Source of the DNA: Dermacentor variabilis
Lineage: Eukaryota; Arthropoda; Arachnida; Ixodida; Ixodidae
Length of the DNA: 64,000 bases
Reading direction: 5' to 3'
Assembly: GCF_050947875.1 (NCBI RefSeq)
Contig: NC_134570.1
Span: 203,249,750-203,313,749 of the forward strand
The translations under genes were made by a program, and so were the position numbers. Under the pieces are notes generated by a model. The model was not told the DNA's origin, did no database searches, and saw only the letters and a list, made by a program, of their open reading frames with translations. This document shows, one piece after another, positions 33,054 through 42,946 of the stretch (within the stretch, counting starts at the first letter, position 1; each line of letters opens with the position of its first letter).

Positions 33054-33708
33054 GTAAGCGAAACTTCGCGCCATGCTGACTGTTCCGCATGTCTTGAAAT
33101 TCGCTTCATTATCGGCGTTCTAAAATTCGGTCTTTTGTACCCACAATCCTCACGGTAGACCGACATAGCAGCAGGCATGGCTGGTGATTCACGATTCGAG
33201 ACCCGGCCGTAGCGACAACTAACAATTCGACCGATGCGAAGTGGTGAAGTGTCCAGGTCTGTGCAAATGAGCACAAATGGTCGGGCTGATTCGGTGACAA
33301 TTCACTACCCCACTACGAGCAGCACAGCAAGGTAGTATTGATTGCAGCACATCGATGTTCGAGCGCTGTTATTAAAAGCTACATCAAGCGAGCAGCGCAC
33401 GAGCTTGCGCTGCAGTGCGATTCGCACGTACGTTACTACGAGCTCATATGCATTGCATCAGTTATTTATCAGTTGCTAAAGGGACAGACGGCCACTACTA
33501 CAGTGCAGGCATAACTACTTGTCTAGCGGCATGCAGTCAACAAAAATTGCAGGAGGCCCGCTGTTTCGCGGTATGTCGAAAGACCGCTGCCGTCGTGCGC
33601 TCGAGCTGTTCCGTGCACATTATGTCTGCTTGTCGCTGATGTGAATTCATTTATAGCAAGCATTTCCTTGCGTTTGTGCGCCTGAATCTAGCAGCGTGCA
33701 AACCTTAC

Positions 33709-33830
33709 CTGAAGTTCAACTTCGTATACGCAACTCGCTTCACTTGCGATTGACACCGCGCTAAAATTTCACCGCTTATTTCTTGAACGGCGTACAGGTA
33801 TTCAGCATTGCATAATTTATTGCCTTTACG
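33709..33830 (-). CDS. Possible exon resembling the start of a SWIM zinc-finger region
   Basis: The minus strand reads AEYLYAVQEISGEILARCQS then KRVAYTKLNF and meets a strong donor CAG|GTAAGG at 33709. The pattern (GH-x-V, then A-x-C-x-S-Q, then Y-x-V) resembles the segment before the CxC...CxH of SWIM proteins common in arthropod repeats. The cysteine core was not found. Weak. Confidence 0.2.
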
Positions 33831-34036
33831 CAGCGTGCCACCCCTAAAAAAATCTTCGGCGCCCGATATTCGCTGCGAGCCGTGGTACAACAAAACCGAA
33901 AGTGGTGGGTCCATTTTGTAAACGTGCTTTCCGAAGCAGACGACCGAGCTTGGTACTACCCAGTTCCAGACAGAGGGCGCTCTTTAGCTCCATTTCCGCA
34001 GCGCCCCCTGAGCAATACAAGAGCGCCATAGTAACT

Positions 34037-34044
34037 TTATGGTG
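34037..34044 (+). repeat. 8-bp direct repeat TTATGGTG (left target duplication of palindromic element)
   Basis: TTATGGTG ends exactly where the left terminus CATAGAGTTAG begins; an identical octamer starts exactly after the right terminus CTCTATG (42939-42946). Confidence 0.8.
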
Positions 34045-34833
34045 CATAGAGTTAGTAGAACAACTCTAGAGGAAAAGCTGGGCCGGAAAAGTGGGAACCT
34101 CTAGGGCGCCGCCCTGTTGCTACTGGTCAATGTGGCCAGCGCAATTACTATTGAAAGAGCTGAAAGCAAGTACAGGTCACCTTATGCTTTCTCATCTAAA
34201 ATCGCATACCTGATGGCTTTATGAAGGTGGTACGTTAATATGAAGTTTACAGAAAGAGCTCGCTAAGTCCGCGACTTATGTAAATCACGATGTACGCTTT
34301 CTTGCAATAAAGGATGACACGAATTTAGGTTTCGGATCTGTTTTTTGGATGCGTAGTAGTTTCGTACAGTTTGGGTTTGACATGCGATCGCGCGTCGACA
34401 TCGGACGCTATGGCACACCAATGCATTGGGCACACACACTCGTGCCTTGTGTGCCACCGAAGTGCTCTGGCATATACCTTGACATGTAAGTAAACGAATG
34501 TATCTCCTTGTTGAGAATATCACGCGAGTAGGCAGCTCTTGTGGTGCATCGCAATCGTTTGAGAAGCGTCACAGTAGAGCATTTTTCTGCATGCGGAGCG
34601 GTGTTTTTGTTTGCAAGTTTCCCTTCAGTAGGAAATTGCTGGACAGGCGGACCAGCGCACCGGAATTGTACTGGCGAAGCCGCAAGCAACTCAAAGAATC
34701 TGTTTAATTGTTGCACTTTGTACAATCATGCTTCTACAAAGGCCACAGCAGACAAACAGTCTGATGCCGAGTATATCTCTGCCACGAAGTAATCAAGAGG
34801 CGAGTGCCTAATGCGGACGAAATCGAGTGCATC

Positions 34834-35007
34834 GAGACTTAGAACAGCAGAAAGCTCAGCTACTTGGTAAGGATTCATTATGCAAAACAGAGGTGAGGCG
34901 TGCAGACAGGACACAAGAGTAGAGAAGTGGGCGGCGCTCGTGTTGTTTGTTTGTAAATACTCTACTCTTTGTGTCCTGTCTGCACGCCTCACCTCCGTTT
35001 TGCATAA
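34834..35007 (+). mobile_element. 174-bp hairpin-ended insertion in left arm, 10-bp target duplication
   Basis: It is the mirror of 41953-42126. Within it, 34878-35007 folds into a hairpin of about 46-bp arms (TTATGCAAAAC...GTTTTGCATAA) around a loop of about 36 nt. The copy at 6608-7370 lacks the insertion. The 10-mer that stands once there stands on both sides here (CGAGTGCATC at 34824-34833 and 35008-35017). Confidence 0.75.
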
Positions 35008-35142
35008 CGAGTGCATCAACCCACATATTAATAGCGTAGGCGTTTTATTAACTGTGCAATATTTTCAACACTTCCTTGCATGCCATTTCATGTGGAATAT
35101 CTTTTCTGGTCACAAATTTGTGCAGCGAATCTATTTGCATGA

Positions 35143-35345
35143 TTGACTCCGGGCCTGCGGGAACGTTCACTTGCACTTGATGCTGAGTCTTTTACATGTA
35201 TCCATAAACTGAAGATATGCACATCGGATCCCTGCGAGCATTTTCAAAATTTAATTATTTTAGACAACAGGCACATATGCAATACTGACATAATCCCGAG
35301 CACCACTAAGCAGCTGGGACACATTTTTGTTGTCCATACTCGCAG
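35143..35345 (+). CDS. Candidate exon in left arm, unknown product
   Basis: The 67-codon frame ends HIFVVHTR at a good donor, CGCAG|GTAAAAT (35345/35346). About 300 bp downstream a small segment, 35641-35675, is bounded by TTTATGCAG and CCAAAG|GTAAAA, and the phases allow joining. The product is not recognised. It is mirrored in the right arm (41615-41817, minus). A conserved small spliced gene inside the arm is possible; chance is not excluded. Confidence 0.25.
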
Positions 35346-36253
35346 GTAAAATAAGTAGATCATGTGGACAGCTCCAGCTCATTCTCCTTAAAACAGTGTG
35401 TACAAGGGGTATGCAAAGATAATTTTTTTCTCGCGCACCGATTATTTTGCTGTATAAGCAAGAGAACCCACCACGTTAGTGTAACGTATCTTGCACATCA
35501 CACTAATATGTGCTTTAATTTACCAAGTGAGATGAGTTACTTTTATGGCTCATTCAGTCATATCACACTGCAAGCTGCATTCATCAATCTTCAATTGGAT
35601 TTTGGAAATGTTTAATGAAACATGTTTCCCTTTTATGCAGATATGCAATGGCAAGCCCTTCCGTGTGTTCCAAAGGTAAAATTTAAGCTCTAAATTAAAA
35701 AAGACATTTTTAGTCAGAAACAAGCAAAAATGGTGAATGCAGAGTATCGAAGCCCAAGGTACAGAAATTATGAGAAGTGTCGAATGGTTTTAAGGAAAGA
35801 GTCGTATTTGCAAATGCAACTCTTTAGTGGAGGTCAAGCAAGTCAGTATAGGTAGAATACTCTGCAAGATTATGCGAGTGAGGGGATGTCAAACAATGGG
35901 TCAGGAAATGCGTTGTTTTTCTGCAAAACAAAAGCTATGATTGTCATTACATAAGTCATTTTAGCATCATGAGACTGGTGCTTGATAAATTCAGAAATAA
36001 ACCGAAAAACAAGACAAGCAAAAATAAAAAAAACAATTTAATGATGCTCTCTCCACTCTGGGATAAATAAAAATAAACACATCACATCTAATGTGGACAT
36101 ATCAGACGCCTTGTGAAACACGAAAGGAAAAATTCAGTTTCGAGCTATGGAACTTGCCGCATAGATGTGGGGGGCCTTGCACTAATAGTGATAGTTACCA
36201 CTGCATTTAGAAATTGAAAGCATTTGTGCAGACAAGGATGATTCTTTATATTT

Positions 36254-36556
36254 TTGGCTACCACTTCAAATACCTCCACCAAGTGTTACAATGCTGCACG
36301 CAGCCATACTAAGGATCTCGCAGCAACACCTGCAGCTAAAAAGCAGAAGCAGTCAAAGTCCTGGTGTGTACTGGACACCATATTTGAAAATTTTTGGGCA
36401 AGAAGAATGCAAGAAGCAGACATAACTGCATTGATTTCAATAATTTCCCATTTGAATGGCCTTTTCTTTTTGTTTAGACAATGCCTACGCCTAGCCACAG
36501 CAGCTCCCTCATACAGACTCCGCAAGCCAAGAGGCCGTGGAGGCAAATGCAGGTAA
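36254..36556 (+). CDS. Unknown ORF in left arm with possible splice signals
   Basis: A 100-codon frame with a basic stretch AAKKQKQSK and the text LDTIFENFWARRMQEADI, not recognised. A polypyrimidine tract and TTTAG at 36465-36478 and a donor CAAATGCAG|GTAAGAGG at 36550/36551 suggest that the true exon is 36479-36550. The next acceptor, TTTCGTTTAG, precedes 36622 and a short tail to a stop follows. Poly-A signals AATAAA lie at 36952 and 36979. Mirrored at 40404-40706. Function unknown. Confidence 0.3.
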   Translation: MATTSNTSTKCYNAARSHTKDLAATPAAKKQKQSKSWCVLDTIFENFWARRMQEADITALISIISHLNGLFFLFRQCLRLATAAPSYRLRKPRGRGGKCR

Positions 36557-36924
36557 GAGGCAAGAAGCAATAGCACTGGTGTCGACAGTCATCTAATTTC
36601 TTTCTTTTTCTTTCGTTTAGGCAGCCAGCACACCTCGAATAGCCACCTTGACTGTGGGTGTGTCACCCTAGTCGTAAAGGAAACATTTGAGGGAAAGCGG
36701 CAGGCAATGTGAACAGCCACTTCTCCATGTAAACGATACTCTTTCTCTCGGATGACTCCTACGCCTCTCCACGCCACCACACTTGTGCACAAAGATGCCG
36801 CGGAGGCACATGCAGGTCAGAGGCAAGAAGCAGTGGCACTGGTGTCGACATTCACCCAATTTCTTTTTCTTACACTGAGACAGCCAGCACACCTCGAACA
36901 GCCACCTTGACTGTGGGTGTGTCA
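36484..36924 (+). repeat. Diverged tandem duplication (about 260-275 bp) in left arm
   Basis: CCTACGCCT at 36484 and 36758, GGCAAGAAGCA at 36559 and 36821, and CCACCTTGACTGTGGGTGTG at 36645 and 36903 occur in the same order. Each copy has an exon-like block, a GT donor and a pyrimidine-rich acceptor. Mirrored at 40036-40476. Confidence 0.7.
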
Positions 36925-38460
36925 GTAGATTCCTGTTGTACATATGCTCATAATAAACTTCAGTAAACTTGAACTTGATAATAAACTTGAAGGCAAATGG
37001 GACATGGATGCATTGTATTTTTGAACATTTATTGTACACATACAATATATGTTACACTTTGCAGTGCTACAGAGTGTATTTTGAAGCTTCCCCCTATATT
37101 TTGCACCTTTAATTACGTATGTGTTGTGTGGCCCTCAATGCAGTTCATGTTGTAGCAGCTGCTTTGTGTGTGTATCGCACATTGGCTTAAGCTCGTGATA
37201 TCCACATACTTCTCTCACATATACAAAATAAAGTTCTATGTAGTCCTCAGTGTTACAACAAAAAATGAAAGTAAACAATCCGATCGTGGAATTGTGTTTA
37301 ATACAGTGATTCCTATGACAGTTACTGAGAAGTTGACAACTTGAACTGGTCAATTGGTCCATAGCCTCCTCTATTTTTCAAAAATAAAGGAGGCAATGGA
37401 TCCGTCATGGCAAGGAATTGTATGTATACATAAAAAGAGGGGGGTATGTGTGTGTGTGTTTGTAGTAGGGGGTATAGGATTAGGGCGGTACGAAAAAATG
37501 TACCAACACCGTCCTCTAGACCCATTGCGTTAAGGTACCGTAACAAAGCGTATTATGCATAAAGTTCACACAACCAACTCTGATATTACTGCACACGCCA
37601 GGCGACACGAGCTACATTTGTCATGACGCATTCGCGACTGCACCGGATGCCCTCCATATTATTCTCTTTAATCGTGCACACTGCACCGAGGCAAAAGAAA
37701 GATCATGGGCGCAGGTGCCTTTTCTCGACCTTGCGAGGCTCTGCTGCGCGTGCCAGGGTAGCTGTCTGTGCGAACACTCCCTGGCACACACACCTGCCTT
37801 GGCGGCCCCAACCTACGTACCGTTCTGCTTCGAGCTTTGATCCGCCCACTGTTACTTCGATGCCCTGGAGTTCTTGCGCCGCCTGCTTTATTATAATCTC
37901 AGGTGCTCTCCTGATACTTCCGTTTGTCGGTTACATGTGCCCTACAGCTGGATCAGTACTCATAATAATAAAAAAAAAACGATCTATCGTCGCGACGATA
38001 GATCGCGAAAGCGGCTTTTGCAACGTACCGCGCCCGTGCGAAGAGAATTACGGAACGCCAACGAGGAATCTGACCACAGCTTCGAGCTCGTAATCTCGTC
38101 GAGTAACACTCCTGCAACAGGCGTGACCGCTGAAACCCGCATACCGCCGGAAACTTCAACAGGATCATCCCTCGGTTGCATAACTGCCACCTGTACGGCC
38201 AACATGGACCACACCCGCACCGTCCCGCAAGATAGAATAAAGAACCAACTTGTAAAGCCCAAACACACGGCTGCACGCACACATCACGAACGTACAAGCG
38301 AGACGCCATGCTGCTACGCTGCTACTGTTGCCGGATTAAAACTGACTACTGTCACCAAGTCTAGCAAGCGTCTCAGGAGCTGGCAACCTCGGCGCGTAGC
38401 AACATGGCGGCGCTCTTGCGGTTCCCGATTTCAATGCATGGGCCCTATGGGTAGCTTGTC

Positions 38461-38500
38461 CTCTAGAGTCAGCATAGAGTTACTATGCTGACTCTAGAGG
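38461..38500. repeat. Palindrome centre: two inner transposon ends sharing CATAG-AGTTA-CTATG
   Basis: Reading rightwards from 38473, CATAGAGTTACTATG runs into CTGACTCTAGAGGACAAGCT; reading leftwards gives the same except for the inverted AGTTA core. Five bases (38478-38482, AGTTA) are the only ones not in the stem. So two copies of the same terminus meet with no spacer. Confidence 0.85.
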
Positions 38501-40035
38501 ACAAGCTACCCATAGGGCCCATGCATTGAAATCGGGAACCGCAAGAGCGCCGCCATGTTGCTACGCGCCGAGGTTGCCAGCTCCTGAGACGCTTGCTAGA
38601 CTTGGTGACAGTAGTCAGTTTTAATCCGGCAACAGTAGCAGCGTAGCAGCATGGCGTCTCGCTTGTACGTTCGTGATGTGTGCGTGCAGCCGTGTGTTTG
38701 GGCTTTACAAGTTGGTTCTTTATTCTATCTTGCGGGACGGTGCGGGTGTGGTCCATGTTGGCCGTACAGGTGGCAGTTATGCAACCGAGGGATGATCCTG
38801 TTGAAGTTTCCGGCGGTATGCGGTTTTCAGCGGTCACGCCTGTTGCAGGAGTGTTACTCGACGAGATTACGAGCTCGAAGCTGTGGTCAGATTCCTCGTT
38901 GGCGTTCCGTAATTCTCTTCGCACGGGCGCGGTACGTTGCAAAAGCCGCTTTCGCGATCTATCGTCGCGACGATAGATCGTTTTTTTTTTATTATTATGA
39001 GTACTGATCCAGCTGTAGGGCACATGTAACCGACAAACGGAAGTATCAGGAGAGCACCTGAGATTATAATAAAGCAGGCGGCGCAAGAACTCCAGGGCAT
39101 CGAAGTAACAGTGGGCGGATCAAAGCTCGAAGCAGAACGGTACGTAGGTTGGGGCCGCCAAGGCAGGTGTGTGTGCCAGGGAGTGTTCGCACAGACAGCT
39201 ACCCTGGCACGCGCAGCAGAGCCTCGCAAGGTCGAGAAAAGGCACCTGCGCCCATGATCTTTCTTTTGCCTCGGTGCAGTGTGCACGATTAAAGAGAATA
39301 ATATGGAGGGCATCCGGTGCAGTCGCGAATGCGTCATGACAAATGTAGCTCGTGTCGCCTGGCGTGTGCAGTAATATCAGAGTTGGTTGTGTGAACTTTA
39401 TGCATAATACGCTTTGTTACGGTACCTTAACGCAATGGGTCTAGAGGACGGTGTTGGTACATTTTTTCGTACCGCCCTAATCCTATACCCCCTACTACAA
39501 ACACACACACACATACCCCCCTCTTTTTATGTATACATACAATTCCTTGCCATGACGGATCCATTGCCTCCTTTATTTTTGAAAAATAGAGGAGGCTATG
39601 GACCAATTGACCAGTTCAAGTTGTCAACTTCTCAGTAACTGTCATAGGAATCACTGTATTAAACACAATTCCACGATCGGATTGTTTACTTTCATTTTTT
39701 GTTGTAACACTGAGGACTACATAGAACTTTATTTTGTATATGTGAGAGAAGTATGTGGATATCACGAGCTTAAGCCAATGTGCGATACACACACAAAGCA
39801 GCTGCTACAACATGAACTGCATTGAGGGCCACACAACACATACGTAATTAAAGGTGCAAAATATAGGGGGAAGCTTCAAAATACACTCTGTAGCACTGCA
39901 AAGTGTAACATATATTGTATGTGTACAATAAATGTTCAAAAATACAATGCATCCATGTCCCATTTGCCTTCAAGTTTATTATCAAGTTCAAGTTTACTGA
40001 AGTTTATTATGAGCATATGTACAACAGGAATCTAC

Positions 40036-40476
40036 TGACACACCCACAGTCAAGGTGGCTGTTCGAGGTGTGCTGGCTGTCTCAGTGTAAGAAAAAGAAA
40101 TTGGGTGAATGTCGACACCAGTGCCACTGCTTCTTGCCTCTGACCTGCACGTGCCTCCGCGGCATCTTTGTGCACAAGTGTGGTGGCGTGGAGAGGCGTA
40201 GGAGTCATCCGAGAGAAAGAGTATCGTTTACATGGAGAAGTGGCTGTTCACATTGCCTGCCGCTTTCCCTCAAATGTTTCCTTTACGACTAGGGTGACAC
40301 ACCCACAGTCAAGGTGGCTATTCGAGGTGTGCTGGCTGCCTAAACGAAAGAAAAAGAAAGAAATTAGATGACTGTCGACACCAGTGCTATTGCTTCTTGC
40401 CTCTTACCTGCATTTGCCTCCACGGCCTCTTGGCTTGCGGAGTCTGTATGAGGGAGCTGCTGTGGCTAGGCGTAGG
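40036..40476 (-). repeat. Mirror of the tandem duplication in right arm
   Basis: The same two units by symmetry, with one arm-specific substitution near 40148. Confidence 0.7.
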
Positions 40477-40706
40477 CATTGTCTAAACAAAAAGAAAAGG
40501 CCATTCAAATGGGAAATTATTGAAATCAATGCAGTTATGTCTGCTTCTTGCATTCTTCTTGCCCAAAAATTTTCAAATATGGTGTCCAGTACACACCAGG
40601 ACTTTGACTGCTTCTGCTTTTTAGCTGCAGGTGTTGCTGCGAGATCCTTAGTATGGCTGCGTGCAGCATTGTAACACTTGGTGGAGGTATTTGAAGTGGT
40701 AGCCAA
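40404..40706 (-). CDS. Mirror copy of the unknown ORF in right arm
   Basis: Translation identical to 36254-36556; all splice-like signals are mirrored. Confidence 0.3.
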   Translation of the reverse strand: MATTSNTSTKCYNAARSHTKDLAATPAAKKQKQSKSWCVLDTIFENFWARRMQEADITALISIISHLNGLFFLFRQCLRLATAAPSYRLRKPRGRGGKCR

Positions 40707-41614
40707 AAATATAAAGAATCATCCTTGTCTGCACAAATGCTTTCAATTTCTAAATGCAGTGGTAACTATCACTATTAGTGCAAGGCCCCCCACATCTATG
40801 CGGCAAGTTCCATAGCTCGAAACTGAATTTTTCCTTTCGTGTTTCACAAGGCGTCTGATATGTCCACATTAGATGTGATGTGTTTATTTTTATTTATCCC
40901 AGAGTGGAGAGAGCATCATTAAATTGTTTTTTTTATTTTTGCTTGTCTTGTTTTTCGGTTTATTTCTGAATTTATCAAGCACCAGTCTCATGATGCTAAA
41001 ATGACTTATGTAATGACAATCATAGCTTTTGTTTTGCAGAAAAACAACGCATTTCCTGACCCATTGTTTGACATCCCCTCACTCGCATAATCTTGCAGAG
41101 TATTCTACCTATACTGACTTGCTTGACCTCCACTAAAGAGTTGCATTTGCAAATACGACTCTTTCCTTAAAACCATTCGACACTTCTCATAATTTCTGTA
41201 CCTTGGGCTTCGATACTCTGCATTCACCATTTTTGCTTGTTTCTGACTAAAAATGTCTTTTTTAATTTAGAGCTTAAATTTTACCTTTGGAACACACGGA
41301 AGGGCTTGCCATTGCATATCTGCATAAAAGGGAAACATGTTTCATTAAACATTTCCAAAATCCAATTGAAGATTGATGAATGCAGCTTGCAGTGTGATAT
41401 GACTGAATGAGCCATAAAAGTAACTCATCTCACTTGGTAAATTAAAGCACATATTAGTGTGATGTGCAAGATACGTTACACTAACGTGGTGGGTTCTCTT
41501 GCTTATACAGCAAAATAATCGGTGCGCGAGAAAAAAATTATCTTTGCATACCCCTTGTACACACTGTTTTAAGGAGAATGAGCTGGAGCTGTCCACATGA
41601 TCTACTTATTTTAC

Positions 41615-41817
41615 CTGCGAGTATGGACAACAAAAATGTGTCCCAGCTGCTTAGTGGTGCTCGGGATTATGTCAGTATTGCATATGTGCCTGTTGTCTAA
41701 AATAATTAAATTTTGAAAATGCTCGCAGGGATCCGATGTGCATATCTTCAGTTTATGGATACATGTAAAAGACTCAGCATCAAGTGCAAGTGAACGTTCC
41801 CGCAGGCCCGGAGTCAA
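41615..41817 (-). CDS. Mirror copy of the candidate exon in right arm
   Basis: Identical in translation to 35143-35345 by palindrome symmetry, with the same donor. Confidence 0.25.
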
Positions 41818-41952
41818 TCATGCAAATAGATTCGCTGCACAAATTTGTGACCAGAAAAGATATTCCACATGAAATGGCATGCAAGGAAGTGTTGAAAATA
41901 TTGCACAGTTAATAAAACGCCTACGCTATTAATATGTGGGTTGATGCACTCG

Positions 41953-42126
41953 TTATGCAAAACGGAGGTGAGGCGTGCAGACAGGACACAAAGAGTAGAG
42001 TATTTACAAACAAACAACACGAGCGCCGCCCACTTCTCTACTCTTGTGTCCTGTCTGCACGCCTCACCTCTGTTTTGCATAATGAATCCTTACCAAGTAG
42101 CTGAGCTTTCTGCTGTTCTAAGTCTC
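41953..42126 (-). mobile_element. 174-bp hairpin-ended insertion in right arm, GATGCACTCG duplicated
   Basis: GATGCACTCG stands at 41943-41952 and 42127-42136 on both sides. The uninterrupted relative near 6643-6655 reads CTCATACACTCGATTTC. The insertion occurs at the mirrored place in the left arm, so it predates formation of the palindrome. Confidence 0.75.
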
Positions 42127-42915
42127 GATGCACTCGATTTCGTCCGCATTAGGCACTCGCCTCTTGATTACTTCGTGGCAGAGATATACTCGGCATCAGA
42201 CTGTTTGTCTGCTGTGGCCTTTGTAGAAGCATGATTGTACAAAGTGCAACAATTAAACAGATTCTTTGAGTTGCTTGCGGCTTCGCCAGTACAATTCCGG
42301 TGCGCTGGTCCGCCTGTCCAGCAATTTCCTACTGAAGGGAAACTTGCAAACAAAAACACCGCTCCGCATGCAGAAAAATGCTCTACTGTGACGCTTCTCA
42401 AACGATTGCGATGCACCACAAGAGCTGCCTACTCGCGTGATATTCTCAACAAGGAGATACATTCGTTTACTTACATGTCAAGGTATATGCCAGAGCACTT
42501 CGGTGGCACACAAGGCACGAGTGTGTGTGCCCAATGCATTGGTGTGCCATAGCGTCCGATGTCGACGCGCGATCGCATGTCAAACCCAAACTGTACGAAA
42601 CTACTACGCATCCAAAAAACAGATCCGAAACCTAAATTCGTGTCATCCTTTATTGCAAGAAAGCGTACATCGTGATTTACATAAGTCGCGGACTTAGCGA
42701 GCTCTTTCTGTAAACTTCATATTAACGTACCACCTTCATAAAGCCATCAGGTATGCGATTTTAGATGAGAAAGCATAAGGTGACCTGTACTTGCTTTCAG
42801 CTCTTTCAATAGTAATTGCGCTGGCCACATTGACCAGTAGCAACAGGGCGGCGCCCTAGAGGTTCCCACTTTTCCGGCCCAGCTTTTCCTCTAGAGTTGT
42901 TCTACTAACTCTATG

Positions 42916-42938
42916 AGAGTCAGTATAGTAACTCTATG
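42916..42938. repeat. Extra terminus-like segment at right end of palindromic element
   Basis: Read inward it starts CATAGAGTTACTATACTGAC, matching the inner (centre) terminus CATAGAGTTACTATGCTGAC with one change, not the outer terminus. It lies between the palindrome and the right target duplication. Confidence 0.7.
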
Positions 42939-42946
42939 TTATGGTG
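42939..42946 (+). repeat. 8-bp direct repeat TTATGGTG (right target duplication)
   Basis: The partner of 34037-34044. CATA also follows on both sides by chance or overlap. Confidence 0.8.

Larger units (their letters stand above)
34045..38478 (+). repeat. Left arm of the palindrome
   Basis: It pairs base for base with 38482-42915. Two substitutions between the arms were noticed: near 36812/40148 (ATG against GTG context) and near 38138/38822 (ACCCGC against AACCGC). Poly-A and microsatellite tracts have equal length in both arms, for example ten A before CGATC near 37971 and ten T at 38981-38990. The arm has a 174-bp insertion, a tandem duplication, and candidate exons described separately. 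Confidence 0.9.
38482..42915 (-). repeat. Right arm of the palindrome
   Basis: The inverted mirror of 34045-38478, with every feature reflected through position 38480. Its outer end (CTAACTCTATG) is followed by a further 23-bp terminus-like segment not present on the left. Confidence 0.9.
34045..42938. mobile_element. Giant palindromic (inverted-dimer) transposon, 8,894 bp
   Basis: The segment reads CATAGAGTTAG at the left and CTCTATG at the right, with TTATGGTG on both flanks. Bases 34045-42915 are one palindrome: position i pairs with 76960-i throughout, without a single length change, and only a few unpaired bases at the centre (38478-38482). Each arm is a 4.4-kb unit with related ends: ACTCTAGAGGAAAAGCT on the outside and ACTCTAGAGGACAAGCT at the centre. 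Diverged relatives of arm segments occur at 6608-8608 and 26352-27262. CA...TG ends plus an 8-bp duplication fit P- or hAT-type transposition. No transposase was recognised, so it is presumably mobilised in trans. An assembly origin must still be excluded. Confidence 0.8.

Noticed and set aside
33844..34047. Minus-strand frame with VTMALLYCSGG resembling the SWIM CKH-x-ALLY motif
   Set aside because: The cysteines are missing and the order relative to the SWIM-like exon at 33709-33830 is reversed.
36625..36926. CRISPR-like array from the repeated CCACCTTGACTGTGGGTGTG
   Set aside because: Only two units, about 260 bp apart, with homologous spacers; a tandem duplication in a eukaryotic genome.
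37874..38491. 205-codon frame and its mirror 38469-39086
   Set aside because: It crosses the palindrome centre and a poly-A tract and has no recognised domain; the diverged copy at 26352-27262 does not keep the frame.
34045..42938. Palindrome as a plain assembly or missed-adapter fold-back artefact
   Set aside because: Not fully excluded. However, the axis and both ends coincide with transposon termini and an 8-bp direct repeat flanks the unit, which a random artefact would not give.
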